Assembly: GCA_030146295.1 (NCBI GenBank)
Contig: JASLCD010000102.1
Span: 1 to 16,405, forward strand
Direction: 5' to 3'
From: Chryseobacterium sp.
GTDB taxonomy: Bacteria; Bacteroidota; Bacteroidia; Flavobacteriales; Weeksellaceae
Length of the DNA stretch: 16,405 nt
Part shown: in pieces, positions 1 to 6,422 of the stretch
Layout: each line of letters begins with the position of its first letter
Numbering within the stretch: the first letter of the stretch is position 1
Position numbers and translations under genes: made by a program
The notes under the pieces: generated by a model
What the model saw: the letters and a program-made list of their open reading frames with translations, nothing else
Databases searched by the model: none
What the model was told of the DNA's origin: nothing

Positions 1-933
1 TCTGAACTGGCTGTTTCTGAAAGCTATACAAAGCCGGTTTTAAATGACGGCTATGCGATCGATTTAAAAGAAGCCAGACACCCGATCATTGAGAATGCGC
101 TTCCTCTTGGTGAAAAATATATTCCGAATGATATATTCCTGGATAAGGATTCACAGCAGATTATTATGGTGACAGGACCCAACATGGCCGGTAAGTCTGC
201 TATTCTGCGTCAGACGGCTATCGTATGTCTTTTGGCTCAGATCGGAAGTTTTGTGCCTGCAAAATATGCTGAAATAGGATTGCTGGATAAGATCTTTACA
301 AGAGTAGGAGCTACGGATAATATTTCTGCAGGGGAGTCTACTTTCATGGTGGAAATGAATGAAGCAGCCAATATTTTGAACAATATTTCAGAACGGAGTC
401 TTATTTTACTGGATGAGATCGGCCGTGGAACCTCTACGTATGATGGAGTCTCTATTGCGTGGGCTATTGCAGAGTACCTTCATCAGCATCCAACGCAGGC
501 GAAAACTTTATTTGCAACCCACTATCATGAATTGAATGAAATGACAGTCAATTTTGAAAGGGTGAAAAACTTTCACGTTTCTATCCAGGAAAATAAAGGA
601 AATATTATTTTCCTCAGAAAACTGGTGCCGGGAGGCAGTGAGCACAGTTTCGGTATTCATGTGGCAAAGCTGGCCGGGATGCCTGCCAAAGTGGTCAACC
701 GAGCAAATGAGATTCTTAAAACGCTTGAAGCAAGCAGAACGCAGGGTAGTGGAAGCACTTCTGAAAATATCAAAAGAGTGACAGAGGAAAACATGCAGCT
801 CTCCTTCTTTCAGCTGGATGATCCTGTTCTGGAAAATATCCGCGAGGAACTCACCAAAATAGATATCAATACATTGACACCCATTGAAGCTTTAATGAAG
901 CTGAATGCAATAAAAAAAATGATTGGAGGTTAA
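1..933 (+). CDS. mutS: DNA mismatch repair protein MutS, C-terminal part (5' end outside window)
   Basis: The frame is open from base 1, so only the last 310 residues are visible; full-length MutS is usually about 850-870. This part covers the end of the core/clamp region and the ABC-type ATPase domain. Visible motifs are the Walker A TGPNMAGKS (visible residues 58-66), the MutS signature GESTFMVEMNEAANIL, the Walker B/D-loop LILLDEIGRGTSTYDG (about 134-149) and the switch histidine in FATHYHEL. After the ATPase comes a short helix-rich tail that normally contributes to dimerisation. MutS binds mismatches as a dimer in the cytoplasm and uses ATP to recruit MutL. The Ala in the Walker A loop (usually Gly) is, as I recall, normal for Bacteroidota MutS. 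The gene converges on small minus-strand peptide genes and ends in a terminator hairpin whose loop contains its stop codon. Confidence 0.97.
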   Translation, partial: SELAVSESYTKPVLNDGYAIDLKEARHPIIENALPLGEKYIPNDIFLDKDSQQIIMVTGPNMAGKSAILRQTAIVCLLAQIGSFVPAKYAEIGLLDKIFTRVGATDNISAGESTFMVEMNEAANILNNISERSLILLDEIGRGTSTYDGVSIAWAIAEYLHQHPTQAKTLFATHYHELNEMTVNFERVKNFHVSIQENKGNIIFLRKLVPGGSEHSFGIHVAKLAGMPAKVVNRANEILKTLEASRTQGSGSTSENIKRVTEENMQLSFFQLDDPVLENIREELTKIDINTLTPIEALMKLNAIKKMIGG

Positions 934-948
934 TCCAATCATTTTTTT
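912..948. terminator. Bidirectional rho-independent terminator overlapping the mutS stop
   Basis: The stem is ATGATTGGA (919-927) paired with TCCAATCAT (934-942), with loop GGTTAA, an A-run at 912-918 before it and a T-run at 943-948 after it. The mutS stop codon (931-933) lies in the loop, so the last four sense codons form the left arm. The A and T runs make it usable from both strands, which suits the convergent peptide gene ending at 969. Confidence 0.85.
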
Positions 949-968
949 ATTTAATATATCCTGTAAGA

Positions 969-1124
969 TTAACAGCAAAACCCATCCTGCATGCCAGGAA
1001 CTCCTGAACGTTCTTCTCCGGTGTGCGGATCTGTACAGCTTATTACTCTTGGGCAGATAGGTCTGAATCCGCCACTGATTTCTTTTAGCTCAGTTTTACT
1101 AAGCTTTCTTTTTGAATTTTTCAT
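969..1124 (-). CDS. Double-glycine leader Cys-rich peptide 1 (bacteriocin-like)
   Basis: This is a 51-residue reading frame starting MKNSKRKLSKTELKEISGG, where the GG marks the expected leader cleavage site at residues 18-19. The predicted 32-residue core has four cysteines (C23, C30, C50, C51) and ends DGFCC. The leader matches the two neighbouring genes at K-L-[ST]-K-[ST]-E-L-K-[EQ]-I-[SN]-G-G, and the core end matches peptide 3 (DGFCC). Peptides of this kind are usually exported by ABC transporters with an N-terminal C39 peptidase that cuts after GG. No such transporter is in this window. The role (antimicrobial, signal or other secreted peptide) cannot be read from the sequence. A terminator upstream at 1248-1275 separates it from peptide 2, so it probably has its own promoter in 1125-1247. 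It is short enough to be missed by common length cut-offs. Confidence 0.82.
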   Translation of the reverse strand: MKNSKRKLSKTELKEISGGFRPICPRVISCTDPHTGEERSGVPGMQDGFCC

Positions 1125-1247
1125 ACTAATTTGAATTTGGTAATGCGAATTTACATTTTATTTTTATTGATTCAAAATATTGTTATTCAAATTGTTAAGT
1201 TGTATTTTTTTATGTTGGAGTTCTCTCCTCTGAAGAAACATTATTCC

Positions 1248-1275
1248 AAAAAAAGATTGAGGGGCTGCCTCAATC
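1248..1275 (-). terminator. Terminator downstream of peptide 2
   Basis: An 8-bp stem, GATTGAGG (1255-1262) with CCTCAATC (1268-1275), has a 5-base loop. On the minus strand it is followed by a run of seven T (complement of A 1248-1254). It closes the transcript of peptide genes 3 and 2, whose last stop is at 1307. Confidence 0.85.
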
Positions 1276-1306
1276 CTTTTAATTTATCTAACAAGCTTAC
1301 ACAATA

Positions 1307-1462
1307 TTAACAGCAATTGCCTTTGGGGGTACATGCCCCAATGGTCATCTCCCCGTCAATATTACAAAAACAAGTCCCGGGACAAAGCGGTCCGCTGCCT
1401 CCGTTAATTTGTTTTAATTCGCTTTTGGTCAGTTTTCTTTTTTGAATGTTTGATTTTTTCAT
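1307..1462 (-). CDS. Double-glycine leader Cys-rich peptide 2 (bacteriocin-like)
   Basis: A 51-residue peptide beginning MKKSNIQKRKLTKSELKQ and reaching the INGG cleavage motif at residues 19-22. The ATG at 1462 is preferred over an upstream one at 1507, because the latter would overlap peptide 3 and add 15 residues absent from the family leader. The 29-residue core is the most Cys-rich of the three, with six cysteines in a C-x3-C-x-C-...-C-x5-C-C arrangement and a KGNCC end. It starts 35 bases after the peptide 3 stop, so the two are probably co-transcribed, and a strong terminator follows. The cysteines could form disulfides or carry post-translational modification, but nothing in the window shows which. 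I see no immunity protein, exporter or modifying enzyme next to it. Confidence 0.85.
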   Translation of the reverse strand: MKKSNIQKRKLTKSELKQINGGSGPLCPGTCFCNIDGEMTIGACTPKGNCC

Positions 1463-1497
1463 GGTAATTTTTAGTTTGGTTGGTCTTTTAGTTTTAA

Positions 1498-1659
1498 TTA
1501 GCAGCAAAACCCATCTTTTCCTACAAGACCGGGAACCAGTTCTCCTGAATCAGGATTCATGCAGAAGCCGCGAAGACATCTTGGAGGAAGTGCTCCACCG
1601 TTAATCTCTTTCAATTCCGATTTCGTTAGTTTTTTGGGGGTGTTGTTTTGATTTTTCAT
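1498..1659 (-). CDS. Double-glycine leader Cys-rich peptide 3 (bacteriocin-like)
   Basis: A 53-residue peptide beginning MKNQNNTPKKLTKSELKE and carrying the INGG motif at residues 19-22. The start at 1659 was chosen over an ATG at 1716 because the extra 19 residues lie over the promoter-like element at 1684-1691 and are absent from the siblings. The 31-residue core has four cysteines (C28, C33, C52, C53) and ends KDGFCC, like peptide 1. Between the cysteines peptides 1 and 3 share a [DN]PxxGE stretch followed by a Gly/Val/Pro-rich segment, so they look like diverged duplicates. It is first in a two-gene unit with peptide 2. Its function is unknown; the leader type implies secretion through a C39-peptidase ABC exporter encoded elsewhere. 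Confidence 0.85.
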   Translation of the reverse strand: MKNQNNTPKKLTKSELKEINGGALPPRCLRGFCMNPDSGELVPGLVGKDGFCC

Positions 1660-1683
1660 GGTAAATTTAGTTTTTGATTCTTT

Positions 1684-1691
1684 CAAATATA
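1684..1691 (-). promoter_or_regulatory. Probable -7 element of the peptide 3/2 unit
   Basis: On the minus strand this reads TATATTTG, an exact match to the Bacteroidota -7 consensus TAnnTTTG. It lies 24 bases before the peptide 3 start codon, leaving a short 5' leader. No clean -33 TTG was found at the expected distance, so this is a motif-level call. Confidence 0.5.
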
Positions 1692-1748
1692 CAAAATCAT
1701 CTTTATAATTCCACACATTGTGAAAAAATTAACACTTCTGCAAAGCTA

Positions 1749-1777
1749 AAAAATAAAAAGAGCGCTTGAAGCGCTCT
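1749..1777 (-). terminator. Terminator downstream of the Tyr/Gly-repeat lipoprotein gene
   Basis: A GC-rich 7-bp stem, AGAGCGC (1759-1765) with GCGCTCT (1771-1777), has loop TTGAA and can extend inward. On the minus strand it is followed by TTTTATTTTTT. It sits just after the stop at 1783. Confidence 0.9.
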
Positions 1778-1782
1778 GTGTT

Positions 1783-2628
1783 TTATAAATGATTGTATTC
1801 GTAAGTATTAACTTCACTATTCGTAACACCTGTTCCTGTCTTGTTATAATATGTTCTGACATTCTTGGTAGGGTAATTACTGGTATTATATTCGTAGCTC
1901 GATTTAAAAATTCCCCATTCAGCACTCCCTGCACCATTGTTATAATTAAGGAGATGATTATAGCTTAAAATATTGTGAGTAGACCCGTTTTCGTCTTCAG
2001 TATCAATAATTTTTAGAAAACCTGTTACATTCTTAAAAGGAATATTCTTTGTATCGTATACAATAGGCTGCAGACTTCCTGTTGCACTGTGGAACCCTCC
2101 GGTATTGGCAGGTACTGATGCTGTTTCTGTCCAGCTGCTCAGGGAACCGTCAGCGTTTAATGTAGCCGTTTTGGTACCGGTTCTTATCGCAGAAGATCCT
2201 GTAAAGCTTGCAGTATAGGTCATTTTTACACTATTGCTGGAAAGATAAGTATAATTGGTTTCTACTGTTGAAGTGCTTCCGGATGAAAGAGAATTCTCAA
2301 CGTATATTTTTTTGCTCAATCTGCTATTCCCATCATAGGAATACGTGGTTTTGTAGCTGGTACTTGCACCGGTAGTTACTTGTTGGGCAATGAGATCTCC
2401 TGAATAGCTGAAGGTAGTAACTTCACCAGTGGTGATATTTTTAATCTGGGAAATTTTGGAGCCATTGTAAGTATAGGTTGATGTCTCTCCATCAGCAACC
2501 ATTTTCGTTACCAAAACCGGATTGCTGTCAGTGTTGTTCCCGTTGTTGTTAGATGAATCATTATCATCGTTACTGCTAGAGCAAGACGCCAAAAAGAAAA
2601 TAGACAGAAGTAAATAAGTTTTTTTCAT
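1783..2628 (-). CDS. Putative surface/periplasmic lipoprotein with Tyr/Gly repeats
   Basis: The protein has 281 residues. It begins with a signal peptide and the lipobox LASC (C16), followed by a low-complexity Ser/Asn/Asp linker (about 17-36) typical of Bacteroidota lipoproteins tethered to a membrane. The rest is beta-rich and contains loosely repeated units of the form [YF]-x-Y-[NSD]-G-x-x-[IL], for example YTYNGSKI, FSYSGDLI and YSYDGNSRL, with a later YEYNTSNY. These resemble the YD/RHS-type hairpin repeats common in flavobacterial lipoproteins, though there are too few to call it an RHS toxin. No catalytic motif was seen. It is a single-gene unit with its own terminator, diverging from the thioredoxin-fold operon across 139 bases. 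Its function is unknown; a structural or binding role at the cell surface is an inference. Confidence 0.85.
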   Translation of the reverse strand: MKKTYLLLSIFFLASCSSSNDDNDSSNNNGNNTDSNPVLVTKMVADGETSTYTYNGSKISQIKNITTGEVTTFSYSGDLIAQQVTTGASTSYKTTYSYDGNSRLSKKIYVENSLSSGSTSTVETNYTYLSSNSVKMTYTASFTGSSAIRTGTKTATLNADGSLSSWTETASVPANTGGFHSATGSLQPIVYDTKNIPFKNVTGFLKIIDTEDENGSTHNILSYNHLLNYNNGAGSAEWGIFKSSYEYNTSNYPTKNVRTYYNKTGTGVTNSEVNTYEYNHL

Positions 2629-2767
2629 GGTTTTAATTTTAAGGTTGTAAAAATATCAAAAAAATGAATTGATGATCAAAATAAGTTGTTCATTTGTAAA
2701 TAATTTGTGCAGTAAGTGGATTTTATTTTTATATATTGTTGAATGGTAGTAGTTTATACATTTTGAT

Positions 2768-3256
2768 ATGAAAGGATTAATAAAAATAATCATGATATTT
2801 CTGTTTGGTATGGTATGCAAAGCCCAGCAGACTGTGGTTCCTGTGATAAAATTTGAAGATTTAGAGAACCGAATCCAGCAGGAAAAAGACAAATTACTTG
2901 TCGTAAATTTCTGGTCAACAACATGCGGCCCTTGTGTAAAAGAGCTTCCTCATTTTATGGAAGTGAATGCTGAATTTGCAGATAATCCGAAATTTAAAAT
3001 GATTTTGGTTTCACTCGACAGACTGGCAGATAAAGAAAGAGTGTTGAAATTTATTAAGAATAAAAACCTTACTGCTGAGGTCCTTTTGCTGGATGATATC
3101 AAAAGAATGAATACCTGGATCCCCAGATTTGAAAAAGACTGGGATGGGAATATTCCGGTAACCCTATTCTATAAAAATGGTGTGAAATTTCATTTCAACG
3201 ATGGTGAAATGAGCAAAGAAGACCTTGAAAAAATAAGTAAAGAAAATCTACCATAA
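2768..3256 (+). CDS. TlpA/ResA-like thioredoxin-fold protein
   Basis: A 162-residue exported thioredoxin-fold protein. It has an N-terminal Sec signal peptide (hydrophobic segment about 3-17, likely cleaved near KAQ), then the fold with FWSTTCGPC holding the redox pair C53/C56, and the conserved cis-proline in GNIPVT (P130). The CGPC active site is the classic thioredoxin/TlpA type, which reduces or exchanges disulfides of envelope proteins. Cys17 precedes the predicted cleavage site, and Val at -1 does not fit a lipobox, so a soluble periplasmic protein is more likely than a lipoprotein. The next gene, another thiol-redox protein, starts 10 bases after the stop, so the two probably form an operon ending at the terminator at 3942-3972. 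The exact electron donor and substrate cannot be told from this sequence. Confidence 0.9.
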   Translation: MKGLIKIIMIFLFGMVCKAQQTVVPVIKFEDLENRIQQEKDKLLVVNFWSTTCGPCVKELPHFMEVNAEFADNPKFKMILVSLDRLADKERVLKFIKNKNLTAEVLLLDDIKRMNTWIPRFEKDWDGNIPVTLFYKNGVKFHFNDGEMSKEDLEKISKENLP

Positions 3257-3266
3257 ATAATTGATT

Positions 3267-3920
3267 ATGAAAAACCTGAAAATTTTAATGACCGCATGTC
3301 TCGTTGGGCTTGGATTACTGAGCTTTACAACGAAAGACAACGATAAAAACAAAAATCAGAAAGAGAATATTGCTTCAAAAGGCTATGAAGTAGGAGATGA
3401 AGCAACTGATTTTAAGCTTAAAAATATTGATGGCAAAATGGTTTCTTTGAGCGATTTCAAAAGCGCAAAGGGATTCATCATTGTATTTACATGCAATCAC
3501 TGCCCATATGCCAAGAAATATGAAGACAGAATCATTGAGCTTGATAAAAAATACAAAGCTCAGGGATACCCGGTCATCGCCATTAATCCTAATGATCCCA
3601 ACGTACAGCCCGAAGACAGCTACCAGCAGATGATTGAAAGGGCTAAACAGAAAGGATTTACATTTCCGTATTTAGCAGATGAAGGACAGAAAATTTATCC
3701 GCAGTACGGAGCAACAAAAACGCCGCATGTTTTTGTTCTGAAAAAAGAAAACGGGAAAAATATCGTGAAATACATTGGTGCTATCGACAATAATTATGAT
3801 AACCCGAATGATGTATCCGAATATTATGCTCAGGATGCCGTAAATGCCCTGATAAAAGGTGAACCGGTAAAAATGACTAAAACGGTAGCCATCGGATGTA
3901 CAATTAAAGTAAAGAAATAA
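3267..3920 (+). CDS. Thioredoxin-family / peroxiredoxin-like exported protein
   Basis: A 217-residue protein with a signal peptide (about 1-21), a short Lys/Asn linker, and then an AhpC/TSA-like thioredoxin domain. Landmarks are GDEATDFKLKNIDG at the start of the domain, the VFTCNHCPYAKKYEDRI active-site segment (C76 and C79, a CxxC pair) and a cis-proline region TKTPHVFVL. This CNHCPY form is typical of a thioredoxin-family group often annotated as redoxin. Whether it reduces peroxides or acts as a thiol oxidoreductase is not settled by sequence. The ATG at 3267 is chosen over an in-frame TTG at 3261, as it lies 10 bases after the preceding CGPC gene and leaves a normal signal peptide. The pair likely works together in periplasmic thiol homeostasis. 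Confidence 0.9.
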   Translation: MKNLKILMTACLVGLGLLSFTTKDNDKNKNQKENIASKGYEVGDEATDFKLKNIDGKMVSLSDFKSAKGFIIVFTCNHCPYAKKYEDRIIELDKKYKAQGYPVIAINPNDPNVQPEDSYQQMIERAKQKGFTFPYLADEGQKIYPQYGATKTPHVFVLKKENGKNIVKYIGAIDNNYDNPNDVSEYYAQDAVNALIKGEPVKMTKTVAIGCTIKVKK

Positions 3921-3941
3921 TATATTTGCTCATATAAAACT

Positions 3942-3972
3942 AAAATCGGTGTTCCTTGAATACCGATTTTTT
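3942..3972 (+). terminator. Terminator of the thioredoxin-fold operon
   Basis: A 13-bp stem pairs AAAATCGGTGTTC (3942-3954) with GAATACCGATTTT (3958-3970), including one G-U pair, with loop CTT and a T-rich tail. It also argues against a GTG start at 3949 for the next gene, because that codon lies inside the stem. Confidence 0.9.
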
Positions 3973-3990
3973 ATGCCTAATCTTTTTGAA

Positions 3991-4392
3991 ATGAAATTAC
4001 AATTCAGCCTGAAGTATCTCCTTCTGACCCTTTTTATTTTTCTTACGGAAGTTCTAATTGCCACTGTCTTAAGCAATATTTTCTTTGTAAGAGCTTATCT
4101 GGGAGATGTGATTGTAGTGATGCTTCTTTACACCTTCGTAAAGACTTTTGTAAAAGTAAATAATGAGAAACTGATTCTGGGAATCCTTATTTTCTCCTTT
4201 TTGGTAGAATGTGCACAGTATTTTCATATTGCAGAAAAATTAGGCTTCCGTCCTGGAAGCCTGATGTATATCGTTATCGGAAATTCTTTTTCATGGATTG
4301 ATAACCTGTGCTATGCCGTAGGCTGTCTGCTGCTTTATCTTTTCGCAAGGAGGACAAAAAGTGAGACTTTAACCTCAACTTCTAATCCCTAA
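3991..4392 (+). CDS. DUF2809 family small integral membrane protein
   Basis: A 133-residue, very hydrophobic protein with about four membrane segments. The segment RAYLGDVIVVMLLYTFVKTF and the later FLVECAQYFHI and NSFSWIDNLCYAVGC are the characteristic conserved stretches of the DUF2809 family as I know it. No enzymatic role is established for that family. The start at 3991 (MKLQFSLKYL) is preferred because the upstream GTG (3949) lies in a terminator hairpin; ATG 3973 is a possible alternative adding six residues. It converges with the YARHG lipoprotein gene, with only 24 bases between stops and no obvious hairpin there. Confidence 0.8.
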   Translation: MKLQFSLKYLLLTLFIFLTEVLIATVLSNIFFVRAYLGDVIVVMLLYTFVKTFVKVNNEKLILGILIFSFLVECAQYFHIAEKLGFRPGSLMYIVIGNSFSWIDNLCYAVGCLLLYLFARRTKSETLTSTSNP

Positions 4393-4416
4393 TTTCTGCA
4401 ACCTAATCCCTGCTGT

Positions 4417-5337
4417 TTATCTTCCAAAACTATCATACTTATCCTCTGCATACTTGGTAAAGCGGTTCAATAAAGCCACATTTTCCTTTTCCATAGGAGA
4501 AAGATCATGATCTACATTGCTGGAAACCGGAATGTACCAGTCTGTTTGCTCAAAGAAATTTCTGTAAGTTTCTTTTTTAAAGGAGTAGCCATGTCTTGCA
4601 AATACAGAATTTTTGATGATTTCAAGATCAAGTTTTCTTAAGTTTTTAAGATCTTTTTCTGTCAGCTTCTGCTTGGATGCGTTCAGTTTGAATATTGCTT
4701 CAGAGGCTATACGGTTTTTAGATGTTTTGTAGCTTTCTGTTTTTCCGGTTTCTTCATCCTTGTACTTTTCTGTAAACTCCTTCGGGTTAGACCAGTCTAC
4801 CAGGTCAGAATCCTTATCCAGCATAAAGTTGGGATTATAAACAAACTCTTTTTTAGTAAGCTTAAGTGTTTTGGAAGATGCTTTAACTGCTGTTTTATCA
4901 AACGCGTTCCACTTTCCTGTTAAACTGTCTCCTTTCAGTTTTACTTCAAATCTTCCGTCTGTTTTGTCATTTCCCGGTTCATCCAGAACAAAAGAAGCGG
5001 ATGATTCATTGAAAACACCCCTAAACGGGCGCTGATTGCCATTGACGATACTTTGTCCGTATACACTGTCTTTGGTAATTCTATTGATCTTTAAAGAAAT
5101 CCTTTTATAATTATTGACATCATATTCTGAGCCGTCCATCTGGTCAACAACCTTTTCCATGCCGGCAAATTCACCAGTGTAGATTCCGTAATATTCTTTA
5201 TGGACCTCCGGAACAACAACGGAGTCTCTCTTTACCGTAAGAGAATCTTTCCAGGACTCATTGGTCTTAGCGTCTTTTTTACAGCTTGCCAGCGAAATTG
5301 CCAGTAAAGAAATAAGAGTGTAATTGAAAACTTTCAT
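4417..5337 (-). CDS. YARHG-domain lipoprotein
   Basis: A 306-residue lipoprotein. The signal peptide ends in lipobox LASC (C19), followed by a Lys-rich tether. The middle (about 45-160) is a beta-rich module beginning YYGIYTGEFAGM and carrying FRGVFNE and GKWNAF elements, reminiscent of lipocalin-like sensor folds. The C-terminus holds a YARHG-type domain whose core reads FARHGYSFKKETYRNFFEQ, followed by DWY. YARHG domains are small extracellular modules of unknown function, found in Bacteroidota and Firmicutes proteins. The gene starts with ATGA overlapping the stop of the DUF2306 gene, so its translation is probably coupled to it. It is last in the three-gene set with the TonB-C-like protein. 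Confidence 0.88.
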   Translation of the reverse strand: MKVFNYTLISLLAISLASCKKDAKTNESWKDSLTVKRDSVVVPEVHKEYYGIYTGEFAGMEKVVDQMDGSEYDVNNYKRISLKINRITKDSVYGQSIVNGNQRPFRGVFNESSASFVLDEPGNDKTDGRFEVKLKGDSLTGKWNAFDKTAVKASSKTLKLTKKEFVYNPNFMLDKDSDLVDWSNPKEFTEKYKDEETGKTESYKTSKNRIASEAIFKLNASKQKLTEKDLKNLRKLDLEIIKNSVFARHGYSFKKETYRNFFEQTDWYIPVSSNVDHDLSPMEKENVALLNRFTKYAEDKYDSFGR

Positions 5338-5972
5338 ATATGTTTTTTTGTGATTAAATATTCAATAATGAGGATGTTGGGAATCCAGCCCAGCCAGGCA
5401 ATGATCTGATAGACATCCATGGGATTGGGATGAAATAAATATACAATAATTACTTTCCACATTCTCAGCGTAATAGCAGATAGTGTAAAGGCAAAACTCC
5501 GCCACATCCACTGCTTATGTTCCCTAAACTTCTTCTGTCTTGCCAGCTGATAGGCTTTAAAGGTTGAAAACCACCATAAAATTCCTAAAACAACAAAAGA
5601 AATCTTTGATAAAATGCCCCCATTGGCAAAAATTCCCATATAAATTCCAGAGGGTGCTGCAAGCATCAGAATAAGAAAAATATAGACTTTCCCCATGTTC
5701 CGGTGAAAGCTTTTTACTCCGAAATCCTTTCTGAGAATAGCCAGAAATCCTGAAAGAAGTACAATAATGCTTGTGTAAACATGCGTATAGAAAAACGCAA
5801 GATATTCCGGTCTTTCTACCACCTCTGTCTGTTTGATCATCAGAAAACTGACTGAAGGATTAAAAGGAATATATTCTAACGTGATCTTTACCATCAGCCA
5901 AAAGAAATACCCAAACCCTATGATGAGAAGGGTTTTAAAAAGGGCAGATGTATTTCTTTTAACGGATAGCAT
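5334..5972 (-). CDS. DUF2306-type integral membrane protein
   Basis: A 212-residue membrane protein with about six hydrophobic segments (near 13-30, 62-82, 95-115, 121-138, 155-178 and 185-206). Conserved His/Arg-bearing stretches, FYTHVYTS, FHRNMGKVYIF and REHKQWMWRSFAFTLSAITL, match the DUF2306 family as I recognise it. The histidines near membrane boundaries are suggestive of haem or metal coordination, but that is inference. It begins 5 bases after the stop of the TonB-C-like gene and overlaps the YARHG lipoprotein gene by 4 bases, so all three should be co-translated. No function is established. Confidence 0.85.
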   Translation of the reverse strand: MLSVKRNTSALFKTLLIIGFGYFFWLMVKITLEYIPFNPSVSFLMIKQTEVVERPEYLAFFYTHVYTSIIVLLSGFLAILRKDFGVKSFHRNMGKVYIFLILMLAAPSGIYMGIFANGGILSKISFVVLGILWWFSTFKAYQLARQKKFREHKQWMWRSFAFTLSAITLRMWKVIIVYLFHPNPMDVYQIIAWLGWIPNILIIEYLITKKHI

Positions 5973-5977
5973 TTTGA

Positions 5978-6391
5978 TTATTCAAAATTTATAGAGAAAG
6001 GAACGGTAAACCAAATCAGTGCGGGATACCCTTTGTACTCTCCGGGAGTCCATTTGGTTTTCATAGATTTCATTGCTCTTTCCACTTCATGATTAAGAGA
6101 TTCATTTTCTCCTGTTACGATAATAGTTTCTATATCACCTTTAGCATTAACGGAGAACTTGGCATTGGAACGAGCTTTACCTTTTGGCCCTTTTATTCGG
6201 TTGGAATTAATTTTTTGTGTTACATCACGCATGAATGCAGAAATTCCACCAGGATATTCTGCCTGCTTACTTTGTTCAGGCGTATATTCATCTTTGGAAT
6301 GATCTTCGGTAGGTTGCGTTTTGGCTTCCTGTGTCTGAGCAAAAACAGCCCCAAATCCAAGGCATAAAATGAATGCCAATATTTTTTTCAT
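5978..6391 (-). CDS. Secreted TonB-C-terminal-like protein
   Basis: A 137-residue protein with signal peptide (cleavage likely after AVFA, about residue 18), a polar Gln/Glu/Lys/Thr linker and a C-terminal domain resembling the TonB C-terminal fold: EYPGGISAFMRDVTQKI, then the KFSVNAKGDIETI strand, VERAMKSMKTKWTPGEYKG and a final WFTVPFSINFE. True TonB carries an uncleaved N-terminal membrane anchor and a Pro-rich spanning region. This protein has neither, so it is a stand-alone periplasmic TonB-C-like domain, common in flavobacteria and of unproven role. The ATG at 6391 is used rather than 6448, because the extra 19 residues precede a normal signal peptide and would overlap the flavoprotein gene. 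It leads the set with DUF2306 (5 bases downstream). Confidence 0.87.
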   Translation of the reverse strand: MKKILAFILCLGFGAVFAQTQEAKTQPTEDHSKDEYTPEQSKQAEYPGGISAFMRDVTQKINSNRIKGPKGKARSNAKFSVNAKGDIETIIVTGENESLNHEVERAMKSMKTKWTPGEYKGYPALIWFTVPFSINFE

Positions 6392-6422
6392 GTGTTTAGT
6401 TTTTAGTAAAAATAATACTTTT

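Noticed and set aside
178..204. Ala replacing Gly in the MutS Walker A motif (GPNMAGKS).
   Set aside because: To my knowledge this is the normal form in Bacteroidota MutS, and the remaining ATPase motifs are intact.
2669..2679. Small palindrome TTGATGATCAA in the divergent lipoprotein/thioredoxin intergenic region.
   Set aside because: Eleven bases in AT-rich DNA can arise by chance, and no second copy or promoter alignment supports it as an operator.
3949..3990. GTG start extending the DUF2809 protein by 14 residues.
   Set aside because: The codon lies inside the terminator stem of the preceding operon, so it is unlikely to be translated.
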